A stretch of 64,000 nt of DNA from JADKHR01 sp041917295 (lineage in GTDB: Bacteria > Elusimicrobiota > Elusimicrobia > FEN-1173): the NCBI GenBank assembly GCA_041917295.1, contig JAYRXX010000010.1:62001-126000 (forward strand), read 5' to 3'. Position numbers and translations under genes: made by a program. Of the stretch, positions 9,309 through 17,206 are shown one piece after another. The notes beneath the pieces were generated by a model. It saw only the letters and a program-made list of their open reading frames with translations. It did no database searches and had not been told where the DNA came from. Each line of letters starts with the position of its first letter. Positions within the stretch are counted from its first letter, which is position 1.

Positions 9309-9905
9309 ATGAAAAATATAGCGGATTTCATCAAGACAACGCTTAAAGGCGGCATTTGGTTTTTAATCCCGTTTGTGGTCCTTTGGATCATCGTCGGGAA
9401 AGCCCATGACGTCAGCTCGCGCATCGCCGCTCCCCTGGCCGAACGGATACCCGTCGAGACCGTTTTGGGGGTCGGCCTGGTGCGCGTCTTAACAGCGGGG
9501 ATTGTGGTCCTCGTCTGTTTCGGCGCCGGCCTTTTTTCGAAAACCAAAATGGCCCGGACATTCGTGAATTGGTTGGAATCCAAGTTGCTCAACAAGTTCC
9601 CCGGCTATGAATTTCTTAAAACCGTTGGAGACCAACTGCTCCATTTGGAAAAGGGGGAAAAACACGACGTGGTTTTGGCCAAAATCGAAGACGCGTGGCA
9701 AATCGGTTACATCACGGAAAATTTGGGCAACGGTCTCTTTGCCGTTTTTATTCCCGAGGCCCCCACCCCCTTTTCGGGGGGACTCTACTTCATGACGGAA
9801 GACCGGTTCAAACGATTATCGATTTCCATCCCGCAAGCGCAACAATGTCTCCGCCGCCTGGGCCATGGATCCAAGGCGATTTTGGCTGAATTGAAACCGC
9901 GATGA
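9309..9905 (+). CDS. DUF502 membrane protein
   Basis: 198 residues matching the DUF502 family: an N-terminal membrane helix after TTLKGGIWFLIPFVV, a second near residues 55-75 (VRVLTAGIVVLVCFGAGLF), then a soluble domain with the family-typical segment KFPGYEFLKTVGDQL. The biochemical role of the family is not established; plant and bacterial members sit in membranes. The stop overlaps the start of the glycerophosphodiesterase gene as ATGA, so the two are coupled and may act together on membrane lipids. Confidence 0.82.
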   Translation: MKNIADFIKTTLKGGIWFLIPFVVLWIIVGKAHDVSSRIAAPLAERIPVETVLGVGLVRVLTAGIVVLVCFGAGLFSKTKMARTFVNWLESKLLNKFPGYEFLKTVGDQLLHLEKGEKHDVVLAKIEDAWQIGYITENLGNGLFAVFIPEAPTPFSGGLYFMTEDRFKRLSISIPQAQQCLRRLGHGSKAILAELKPR

Positions 9906-11725
9906 CCGGCCTGATATCCGCTGTTTTCCGCGCCTGGAAAGAGGCGTGGAACGGTTTTTGTTCCCATGGACGCGCTTTGGTGCGATTCCAGATCATTTAT
10001 GGAATTGTTGTGGCCATCGGGTTTTGGCCGTTGGTCCACGTCGTCCTGGACCAATTGGTGCGCGCGGCGGGAGACAGCGCCATCACCAATTTCGACTTGA
10101 CCGGGTTTTTTCTTTCCCCCCGGGGAGCGGCCCTTTTGGTGGTGGCTGGATTGGCCGGATTGATTTCATGGCGCGTCCAACAGTCCACCCTTCTCTTGAT
10201 GACGGCGGAAATGGGCACCTCGCCTTACACGGCCCTGCGCGGAGTCTGGAACCGATTGGGACCGCTTATGGGCATGACGTTTATCCAACTGGGAACAATT
10301 ATTCTTTTGCACATCCCCCTGGGACTTCTCCTGTTTGGCGTGTGGCGTTTCCTTTTAGGACACCACGACATCAACTACTATCTCCACACCCGTCCACCTC
10401 AATGGTATGCGGCTCTGACCCTGGCGGGGGTGGGGGCGACCGCGACCGCCGCGGCGGTCGTCGGACTCTGGACCCGGTGGGCCTACGGGCTTCCCCTCGT
10501 TCTGCGGGGAAAACTGTCTGCCGGGGAGTCCCTGCGCAAAAGTTTTCACTTCACCCGGGAAAATTGGCTTTTGCCTTTGACAACCATCGGCGGGTTTTGG
10601 CTTCTCCTCAATTTGGTCTCAAACACCCTTTCTTCTTTCGTTTTGGTGTTGGGTCGTTTGGGTTTGGTTTGGGTGGGAACCCATCCCGGTCTGGCCATCT
10701 TGATTGTTCTGGTTGTTTTTGGAACGGTGAGTCTGCTGGGCCTGGCGACGGGGATTGTCGGAATGATTTTCCGAACCACCCTCATCAACAGACTCTTTGA
10801 TCAAGCGACCGGAACCGTTTCGGAGCATCTTCCGCCCCTCTTGCCCAAGGACAGGCAAACATTTCGCCGCGTGACCGTCGCGGTCACGGGAGGATCATTA
10901 CTGATTATTTCACTCAGCGGGGCGTGGTGGGCACGGCGAATAAAATTTGCCGACAGCGTTCTCATCACCGCCCATCGGGGCAGTTCGGCCGCCGCCCCGG
11001 AAAACACCCTCAGCGCTTTGCGCCAGGCTTTGGAAGACGGAGCGGACTTCGCTGAAATTGACGTTCAGACCACGAAAGAGGGGGAAGTGGTGCTTTTGCA
11101 CGACCGGGACTTGATGCGTATGGGGCGCGATCCCCGGGCGTTGGCCGATTTGACCCTCCGGGACCTTCGCACCATTGATGTGGGAAGTCCCTTTGGCGAC
11201 GCGTTTCGCGGCGAACGGGTCCCCACACTGAGGGAGGCCATCGAATTGGTTCGCGGGCGAATGGGGCTTAACATCGAGCTAAAATACAATAGACCCGACC
11301 CCACCCTAGCTCCCCGCGTCGTGGACATTTTGAAGGAAACCAAGATGCTCGACCGGTGCGTCATCACGTCCCTGGACCTTAACGCCTTGCGTCAAGCGGA
11401 AACCCTGGAACCGGGCGTGGTGTCGGGACTTATTGTCACCAAAGCGTTGGGCGATCCGACAAAATTGGGAGTGGATTTTCTTAGCCTCAACCAACAGACC
11501 GTCACCCGCCGGCTGGTCCGCCGGGCAAAACGGCAAGGGTTGGCTGTCCATGTCTGGACCGTCAACGACGCCGCCACGTTCGAACGGATGGTGGACCGCG
11601 GCGTGAACGTAGTCATCACCGACCACCCCGCCGACCTGGTCGCCCTGCGCACAGCCAGGGCTTCCCTTTCGCCGCCGGAACTCATCGCCCTGCGACTGCG
11701 ACGGTTGCTCTTGGAATTTGATTAA
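9902..11725 (+). CDS. Membrane-anchored glycerophosphodiester phosphodiesterase
   Basis: 607 residues. The N-terminal half (about 1-345) holds six to eight membrane helices, the GDPD membrane-domain pattern also seen in GlpQ2/YhdW-like proteins. The C-terminal half is a GDPD catalytic barrel: ITAHRGSSAAAPENT (His near 356, Arg and Glu-Asn-Thr), FAEIDVQTTKEGEVVLLHD (metal-binding Glu, Asp and second catalytic His) and LNIELKY. It should cleave glycerophosphodiesters or teichoic-like polymers outside or at the membrane. Coupled to DUF502 by a 4-base overlap. Confidence 0.88.
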   Translation: MTGLISAVFRAWKEAWNGFCSHGRALVRFQIIYGIVVAIGFWPLVHVVLDQLVRAAGDSAITNFDLTGFFLSPRGAALLVVAGLAGLISWRVQQSTLLLMTAEMGTSPYTALRGVWNRLGPLMGMTFIQLGTIILLHIPLGLLLFGVWRFLLGHHDINYYLHTRPPQWYAALTLAGVGATATAAAVVGLWTRWAYGLPLVLRGKLSAGESLRKSFHFTRENWLLPLTTIGGFWLLLNLVSNTLSSFVLVLGRLGLVWVGTHPGLAILIVLVVFGTVSLLGLATGIVGMIFRTTLINRLFDQATGTVSEHLPPLLPKDRQTFRRVTVAVTGGSLLIISLSGAWWARRIKFADSVLITAHRGSSAAAPENTLSALRQALEDGADFAEIDVQTTKEGEVVLLHDRDLMRMGRDPRALADLTLRDLRTIDVGSPFGDAFRGERVPTLREAIELVRGRMGLNIELKYNRPDPTLAPRVVDILKETKMLDRCVITSLDLNALRQAETLEPGVVSGLIVTKALGDPTKLGVDFLSLNQQTVTRRLVRRAKRQGLAVHVWTVNDAATFERMVDRGVNVVITDHPADLVALRTARASLSPPELIALRLRRLLLEFD

Positions 11726-11738
11726 CCCCTGCACTATT

Positions 11739-11783
11739 CCTTCTCCACGTGGGAGAAGGTGCCGCGAAGCGGCGAATGAGGGG
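11739..11783. repeat. Short palindromic repeat, G-rich tail type
   Basis: CCTTCTCC (11739-11746) pairs with GGAGAAGG (11752-11759), then GCCGC/GCGGC hairpin and a tail ending GAATGAGGGG. It belongs to the same loose family as the repeats at 55109, 56236 and 58344. Confidence 0.7.
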
Positions 11784-11817
11784 AAGCCTTATCTAAAGGG
11801 CATTGGGGTTAGCCCTA

Positions 11818-11935
11818 ATGCGGTTCAAATAAGGATTGTCTCCCCGGCGAAGGCCGGGGCCCAGTCTGTAAAGTTTTTTCTTATCAACATGTTTTAACGG
11901 CCTTCGCCGGCATGACGGGCTTATTTGAACCGCAT
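11818..11935. repeat. Nested inverted-repeat element between convergent genes
   Basis: A 16-base terminal arm (11818-11833) is exactly complementary to 11920-11935, and inside it CCGGCGAAGGCC (11844-11855) is complementary to 11899-11910. The roughly 118-base element could fold into one long hairpin. It lies between the ends of the convergent glycerophosphodiesterase and lipoprotein genes, where it may also stop transcription. No reading frame inside. Looks like a small non-autonomous palindromic element. Confidence 0.75.
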
Positions 11936-11960
11936 GGGTTAGCCCGGCTCATTCACCCTC

Positions 11961-12992
11961 TTAAGGAATTACTTTTTTGGCCGCCCCCGTCAACATGCTT
12001 TTGGCGTCGCTCAGGCCGAACCATTCGGCGGGGTTGGTGATGCCGCTGGCCATTTTTTGATGGGCCTGGGTCCAAAGCAGAACAGCACGCCCGCCGGATC
12101 GAATCATTTCGTCGTGTTGCGATTTAATTTGTTCCAGCTTTATTTTGAGTTCGTGGTAGTGGGCGATATCCCGTTCAATTTCTTTCTGCCATTGGGTCAG
12201 GAGCGTTAATCGGGCGCTCAAGGCATTTTCGATTCGCGACGCATCCCCGGGCAAAACGGTCTTGAGTCCGCGAATATCCCCCAATCGGTTTAAGGCCGTC
12301 GAGTCGCCCAACCGATAGGCCCGAACCAGCTCCAACCCCCGGAGCACATCGCTTTTTTCGGCCCGCAACGACAAGTCTTTTTCCAAAAACGTCCTGAAGG
12401 TTTCATCCATTTTGGCGTGGACATTTTTGGCAAATTGACTGCGGGCGGCACTGATGTCCCGAATCAACCTCAAGTTTACCTTGTTAAATTCGACAATCAG
12501 CGGTTTGGCCGCCCGCATGGCTTCCAGAAGCGAGGGTTTAGACCGGATGGACGTCAAAACCGATTGAATCCGATCATCGGGCATCTCCACGTCCGCCAAA
12601 ACCTCGGCTTTCACCGTCTCCACCAGGGACGACAAATACGCCGCGTAATCTTTCACCTGGTCCGTTTCGGATTTGCTGGATTCCGACAAGTTCACGATTT
12701 CAATGGAATAAGACATGATCCCTTTTAGGAATGTCCGTTCCAAGTCCACGCGGCTTCGGAGGGAAACCAACGACGGATCCGCCGCACTGGCGTAAGGCAC
12801 AATAATGTAAGCCTCGTTGGGCGAAATCTCGTAATCCAACGACCCCAACAACACCAAGGTTTGCGTGGCGAACGGAGTGAAATTGACTGTGGTCGTTTCC
12901 CGAAATTTCTTGTTCAAAGCGCACCCCGACAAAAGAAGCAAAAGCGGAAGATATATCCATCCTTTCCGAACAATGTCCAGGTTTGTTTCCAT
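11961..12992 (-). CDS. Predicted lipoprotein with long helical body
   Basis: 343 residues, with a lipobox LLLSGC (Cys about residue 24) after a hydrophobic stretch, so a membrane-anchored lipoprotein. The rest is mostly helical with heptad-like Leu and charged residues (for example LTQWQKEIERDIAHYHELKIKLEQIKSQ), suggesting coiled coil. I recognise no family. GAGGGAGGAT precedes the start. It is monocistronic and convergent with the glycerophosphodiesterase gene, with an inverted-repeat element between them. Confidence 0.65.
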   Translation of the reverse strand: METNLDIVRKGWIYLPLLLLLSGCALNKKFRETTTVNFTPFATQTLVLLGSLDYEISPNEAYIIVPYASAADPSLVSLRSRVDLERTFLKGIMSYSIEIVNLSESSKSETDQVKDYAAYLSSLVETVKAEVLADVEMPDDRIQSVLTSIRSKPSLLEAMRAAKPLIVEFNKVNLRLIRDISAARSQFAKNVHAKMDETFRTFLEKDLSLRAEKSDVLRGLELVRAYRLGDSTALNRLGDIRGLKTVLPGDASRIENALSARLTLLTQWQKEIERDIAHYHELKIKLEQIKSQHDEMIRSGGRAVLLWTQAHQKMASGITNPAEWFGLSDAKSMLTGAAKKVIP

Positions 12993-13107
12993 GCGTATCC
13001 TCCCTCTTTAAAAGAGTGAACCGGTCATGTAGTATTGTAGCCAATAATAAAGCTCAATCGCATTGACATTTTCACGGCGGCTATCTCCAAGGGGTTAATA
13101 TATTCCC

Positions 13108-13136
13108 TTGATTCTTGGCCGTTTGGAACCTATGAT
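13108..13136 (+). promoter_or_regulatory. Sigma-70-like promoter for the octaheme cytochrome operon
   Basis: TTGATT (13108-13113), a 17-base spacer, and TATGAT (13131-13136), placed 23 bases before the chosen ATG at 13160 and its GGGGGGGG ribosome site. Confidence 0.55.
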
Positions 13137-13159
13137 TGTCTGTGTCGACAGGGGGGGGT

Positions 13160-14056
13160 ATGAAAATTAAATTCTGGATTTGCTTAGGTATTCTCGCCAT
13201 GGGGGCCGGCCTCGGGTGGGCAAAAACAGCGGGTCCGTCGGCCTGCGGGGAATGCCATGCTCAGGAATTTCAGGAATGGACTCCCTCGCTCCATGCCCAG
13301 GCGTACACGTCCCCGGTTTTTCAAAAATCCTGGAAAGAACACGGGTCCAAACCGGACTGCCTTCAATGCCACACCACCGGGTGGAAAGAAGGGAGCGCCT
13401 CGTTCGCCCATGGCGGCGTCACCTGCGAATCCTGCCACGGATCGATGGCCGACAATCACCCGGCGGCCAAAATGCCGATTCCGGTTTCTTCCGACATGTG
13501 CCGGTCCTGTCATGTTTCCACCCACGCCGAATGGAAACTGAGCGCCCACGGGCAAAAAAACATCCGCTGTTTTGATTGTCACAACGCCCACGGCAAAGGG
13601 CTCCGTTTGGACGGGGGAGAAAACCTGTGCGGGTCCTGCCACACAGAAAAACAGCAGGGGTTCGCCCATGCCACCCACCACAAAAACGGGTTGCGATGCA
13701 ACACCTGCCATTTCCCACGGTCGGCGGAGGGGCCCGACGCCATCATGGGAACAGGGGCCCCGGGACACAATTTGGCGGTGGGACCCGACGTCTGCGCCCG
13801 TTGCCACGAAGAAACGGTCCATAAAAGTTCCCGCATGGCCGACCTGCGCGCCAAGGTGAGCGAAACCCAAAAACACATGGCGGTGGCCGGCATTGACAAC
13901 GTATTTGATTTGAACGAAAAAGCGAAAGAACTCCAATGGAAGTTGGACCGGGCTCGCTCCGGCGCGTGGTTGACCGGCGTGTTGGGGTTGTTGGCCGGGC
14001 TGGGAGTGGGCTGGTTGGGCGCGTGGCTGGCGTTTCGTCGACATTCACGAAAATGA
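13160..14056 (+). CDS. Octaheme c-type cytochrome with C-terminal membrane anchor
   Basis: 298 residues with a signal peptide (1-22) and eight CxxCH heme motifs in order: CGECH, CLQCH, CESCH, CRSCH, CFDCH, CGSCH, CNTCH, CARCH. A coiled-coil segment follows and then a membrane helix (about 270-292) ending in a basic tail, so the hemes should hang in the periplasm from an inner-membrane anchor. It is too short for octaheme nitrite or tetrathionate reductases (about 500 residues) and looks like an electron-transfer protein of the DmsE/cytochrome c3-like kind. Its stop overlaps the HybA-like start (ATGA), making it the periplasmic end of a quinone-linked module. Confidence 0.85.
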   Translation: MKIKFWICLGILAMGAGLGWAKTAGPSACGECHAQEFQEWTPSLHAQAYTSPVFQKSWKEHGSKPDCLQCHTTGWKEGSASFAHGGVTCESCHGSMADNHPAAKMPIPVSSDMCRSCHVSTHAEWKLSAHGQKNIRCFDCHNAHGKGLRLDGGENLCGSCHTEKQQGFAHATHHKNGLRCNTCHFPRSAEGPDAIMGTGAPGHNLAVGPDVCARCHEETVHKSSRMADLRAKVSETQKHMAVAGIDNVFDLNEKAKELQWKLDRARSGAWLTGVLGLLAGLGVGWLGAWLAFRRHSRK

Positions 14057-14940
14057 AAACAGATCTTTCGCGTCGGAGCTTGCTGAAGGGAACCGTCGTT
14101 TCCATGGCGGCGGCCTGGTTGCCTCGAACCATGGCCCAGGCCGCGTCGAAGGTTTTTTCAAAAAGCGACGCGTTTGCCGTCCTTGTGGATCTCACCCGTT
14201 GCATCGGTTGCCGCGCTTGCGTGCGGGGATGCCAAACCGCCAACGATTTGAACGCCCCCAAAGAAGGTCTCTCGATCGAACACGCCCACCAACGGTTGGA
14301 TCCAACGTTTCAACTCTGGACCGTGGTCAACAAAGAGGGCGCGGACGTTTCCCGCAACGTGAAACGCCAATGCATGCATTGTCTCGAACCCGCCTGCGTG
14401 TCGGCCTGTCCCGTGGCGGCCCTTCACCAAACGGATCAGGGCCCCGTGATTTATCGGGAAAACCGGTGCATCGGGTGCCGATACTGCATGATCGCCTGTC
14501 CGTTCGATGTTCCCCGGTTTGAGTGGAACAACGGGCTTACGCCGGTCATCGGCAAATGCCAATTTTGCGCCCAGCAGAGATTGTTCAAAGGCCTTCTGCC
14601 GGGTTGTGTGGAATCCTGTCCGACGGGCGCCCTTAAATTTGGAAAACGCGACGACCTTTTGTTCGAAGCCAAAGCGCGGATTCGTTCCCGCCCCGATTTG
14701 TACGTGGACCACATTTTCGGCGAAAACGAAGTGGGGGGAACGTCGTGGTTGTATATTTCCGACGTGCCGTTTGATCAGCTGGGATTCAAAAAAAACCTGT
14801 CCAACCGTCCCCTGCCCACCTATACCTGGGACGTGGTTAGTTGGATTCCAGCGGTTGCGGCGGTGTTGGCTTCTTTATTCGGCGTTTTGGCCGCCACGCT
14901 TTCGCGTAAAGACAACCACCCCCCGAAGGAACCTCAATGA
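14053..14940 (+). CDS. HybA-like four-cluster Fe-S protein, Tat exported and membrane anchored
   Basis: 295 residues. The N-terminus has a Tat signal (RRSLLK at 7-12). Four Fe-S cluster motifs follow: CIGCRACVRGC, CMHCLEPACVSAC, CIGCRYCMIAC and CQFC with CVESC, the order of HybA/NrfC/DmsB proteins. A membrane helix near 262-282 anchors the C-terminus, as in HybA of hydrogenase 2. No hydrogenase or molybdoenzyme subunit is present. Placed between an octaheme cytochrome and a HybB-like protein with ATGA overlaps on both sides, it should carry electrons between the quinone site and the hemes. Confidence 0.9.
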   Translation: MKTDLSRRSLLKGTVVSMAAAWLPRTMAQAASKVFSKSDAFAVLVDLTRCIGCRACVRGCQTANDLNAPKEGLSIEHAHQRLDPTFQLWTVVNKEGADVSRNVKRQCMHCLEPACVSACPVAALHQTDQGPVIYRENRCIGCRYCMIACPFDVPRFEWNNGLTPVIGKCQFCAQQRLFKGLLPGCVESCPTGALKFGKRDDLLFEAKARIRSRPDLYVDHIFGENEVGGTSWLYISDVPFDQLGFKKNLSNRPLPTYTWDVVSWIPAVAAVLASLFGVLAATLSRKDNHPPKEPQ

Positions 14941-16121
14941 TGGGGTATGCGTTTCTCACGGCGGTGTGCGCCGTCCTCGTTTGGTTGGCGGTGGCGTACG
15001 GCCGTGGGCGGCCGCCTCGGTGGGGTCGCTTGTGGACCGCGGGAACGCTTCTGACCCTGTGGTCCGTGACCGCTTACGTTTTGCTCCTGCGGTTCACAAA
15101 AGGGATCGGCCCCATCAGCCATTTGACCGACGCCAATCCCTGGGGCGTTTGGGTGGGGTTGTTGCAGGCGGGCGTGGCCCTGTCGGCGGGGGGATTCGTT
15201 ATGGCCGCCACGGTCCACATTTTTCACATCAAACGCTTTGAACCGATTCTTCGTCCTGTGGTTTTGTTGGCATTTTTGGGATACAACTTCGTCGGCATGA
15301 CGTTGTTTATTGAAGTGGGTCGGCCCTTCAATTTGTGGCATCCCCTGGCCCAATGGCAACACCATTCCATCATGTTCGAAGTGGCCTGGTGCGTGACCCT
15401 TTACTTGACCGTTTTGTTGGTGGAATTTAGCCCCGTTGTTTTTGAGCGGCTGGGCCTGACCCGCGCCGTGCATCTGGCACACAAAATCGCCATCCCCGTG
15501 GTGATTTTGGGGGTTGTGTTGTCCACCCTTCACCAATCGGCCATGGGGTCAATGTTTCTTATCGTTCCCCAAAAAATCCATCCCCTGTGGTCAACCACGT
15601 TGTTGCCCGTTTTGGCCTTGATCTCGGCAGTGGCGGTGGGCTTGTGCGTGACCGTAACCGTATCGATGTACACCGCGCGCGTGTTTGGAAAAAGTTTGGA
15701 TAAATGGTTGCTGGCTGATTTGGCTAAAGCGGCTTCGGTGGTGTTATTCCTTTACGGGGCGGTTAAGATTGTGGACGTGTCGGCCCGGGGCGCGTGGCCA
15801 ACCTTGTTTCATCCGGGTTGGTTGGGAACACTGTTTATCATCGAAATGGTCGTTGGCGTCTTTTTGCCCGCCGCCTTATTGGCTCGGCGGTCGGTTCGTC
15901 AACGATCCAAAGCCATGGCCACCGCTTGTTTGTTTGTCATCGGAGGGGTGGTGTTGAATCGGCTCACGGTAAGTTGGTTTTCCATGGTTCCAACCACCGG
16001 GCCCGGATACACTCCGCACTGGATGGAACTGGCCGTGTCTTTGGCTTTGTTCACCGGCTTAGCCACCGCATTCGGCCTGGCCGTGCGCTTCTTGCCCGTT
16101 TACCCGCCGGCTAAAACATAA
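14937..16121 (+). CDS. HybB/NrfD-like quinone-binding membrane protein
   Basis: 394 residues with about ten membrane helices. The segment ISHLTDANPWGVWVGLL and the later FVGMTLFIEVGRPFNLWHPL are typical of HybB, the quinone-site subunit of hydrogenase 2. It is the third gene of the cytochrome-HybA-HybB unit and would exchange electrons with the menaquinone or ubiquinone pool. Whether electrons flow outward to an external acceptor or inward from a donor cannot be told. Its 3' end overlaps the convergent barrel gene by 11 bases. Confidence 0.88.
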   Translation: MMGYAFLTAVCAVLVWLAVAYGRGRPPRWGRLWTAGTLLTLWSVTAYVLLLRFTKGIGPISHLTDANPWGVWVGLLQAGVALSAGGFVMAATVHIFHIKRFEPILRPVVLLAFLGYNFVGMTLFIEVGRPFNLWHPLAQWQHHSIMFEVAWCVTLYLTVLLVEFSPVVFERLGLTRAVHLAHKIAIPVVILGVVLSTLHQSAMGSMFLIVPQKIHPLWSTTLLPVLALISAVAVGLCVTVTVSMYTARVFGKSLDKWLLADLAKAASVVLFLYGAVKIVDVSARGAWPTLFHPGWLGTLFIIEMVVGVFLPAALLARRSVRQRSKAMATACLFVIGGVVLNRLTVSWFSMVPTTGPGYTPHWMELAVSLALFTGLATAFGLAVRFLPVYPPAKT

Positions 16122-16740
16122 CTTTGTACCCGATGTTGATGGGCACAAATTCCACGTCGGTGTGGGTGTTGTTGATGCGGACATACTGGACATGCAAGCT
16201 GATCGCCCCGCCGCCGTCGTCAAACAGAAAATCCAACCCCGCTCCGCCTTGATAACCCCAGCGCGTGGTATTGACCTTGGACGTTTCGGTGTTGGATCCG
16301 CTGTTGACGCATCCAAAGGTTGGATCGCATCCCTCGCCCCAGGTGGCTTCCGCGTGTTCATAATACATCCCGGGCCCCGCGTAGAGAGAAGGCCGAATCC
16401 ATCGGCCCTTTCGCGGACGGAGGACAAGGCTCGGCCCCCCGCCGAAAACGGTCAAATAGCCTTCCCCGGCGTTGTCCAGTTTTTGCAAAACGCTGTCGGA
16501 CAACTTGAAACTGGAATAAAGCATGTCCACCCGAAATCCGATAATCCGGTCGGGTTGATGGTAACCGAAATTAAAATCTAATCCGAACCCGTCTTTCACC
16601 ACATTGGCCGTCGGGCCGGTCCCTTGGGGAAACGTTAAGCCGAACCCCATGTTCCACGGTTGTGACTCGTCGGCGGCGTAAACCGCTCCGGACACGATCA
16701 TCATCGTTGTTAACACCAACCCCCAGCCCCTCTTTTTCAT
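16111..16740 (-). CDS. Small outer-membrane beta-barrel protein
   Basis: 209 residues: signal peptide (1-22, VYA), then alternating strands and glycine-rich turns (for example LTVFGGGPSLVLRPRKG, PSLYAGPGMYYEHAE, GYQGGAGLDFLF), ending NIGYKVMF with a terminal Phe, the usual barrel signature. Similar in size to OmpW/OmpA-barrel proteins. Two Cys in an exposed loop (CDPTFGC) could form a disulfide. AAGGAG lies just before the start and overlaps the end of the zinc-ribbon gene upstream, so both are likely cotranscribed. Confidence 0.7.
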   Translation of the reverse strand: MKKRGWGLVLTTMMIVSGAVYAADESQPWNMGFGLTFPQGTGPTANVVKDGFGLDFNFGYHQPDRIIGFRVDMLYSSFKLSDSVLQKLDNAGEGYLTVFGGGPSLVLRPRKGRWIRPSLYAGPGMYYEHAEATWGEGCDPTFGCVNSGSNTETSKVNTTRWGYQGGAGLDFLFDDGGGAISLHVQYVRINNTHTDVEFVPINIGYKVMF

Positions 16741-16752
16741 TGTTCTTCTCCT

Positions 16753-17148
16753 TTAACTAAAATCGCCCTGATGGTGTTTCATTTGCAAGGCCACACGAAG
16801 AATCCGGTTTTTGGGGGATTGCAAGCCTTCGGCAATGGTCCCCACTTTCTGCAATTCCCCGCTGTCCAACCAGACCCCATCGCATTTTGGACAGCGGTCC
16901 ACCAACAAATCCATGAGCGGAATAAATTTCAATTCTTCCAGGCGGCCGTCACAGCGGGGGCAGGGAAACGGGGTGGGGCGCCCTTGCGTCCGTTCGGCTT
17001 GGGGGTTTGGCAAATCATTCTTGAGCTCGGTCACAAAAGCCATTTCGTCTTTGTCGAACCAAAGCCCGCGGCAACCGGTACAAAAATCCAAATAGACGTG
17101 TTCGATGACAATCTCGTTCAACGGGGCTACGCATTTTGGGCAATTCAT
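16753..17148 (-). CDS. TFIIB-type zinc-ribbon protein with two ribbons
   Basis: 131 residues carrying two zf-TFIIB-like modules: CPKC...CTGCRGLWFDKDEM near the N-terminus and CPRC...CPKCDGVWLDSGEL near residues 75-110. Such small double-ribbon proteins are common in bacteria and have no settled function. The start at 17148 is set by AAAGGAGG seven bases before ATG; a longer reading frame exists upstream but lacks a ribosome site and would run into the divergent gene. Confidence 0.8.
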   Translation of the reverse strand: MNCPKCVAPLNEIVIEHVYLDFCTGCRGLWFDKDEMAFVTELKNDLPNPQAERTQGRPTPFPCPRCDGRLEELKFIPLMDLLVDRCPKCDGVWLDSGELQKVGTIAEGLQSPKNRILRVALQMKHHQGDFS

Positions 17149-17206
17149 GGTCGGCCTCCTTTGATCGTCATTTGTTAGAATACCAAAAATTTCAGAGGGG
17201 AGGGGA

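Noticed and set aside
13063..13068. TTGACA as -35 for the octaheme operon
   Set aside because: No -10 box at 16-18 bases; the TTGATT/TATGAT pair downstream fits better.
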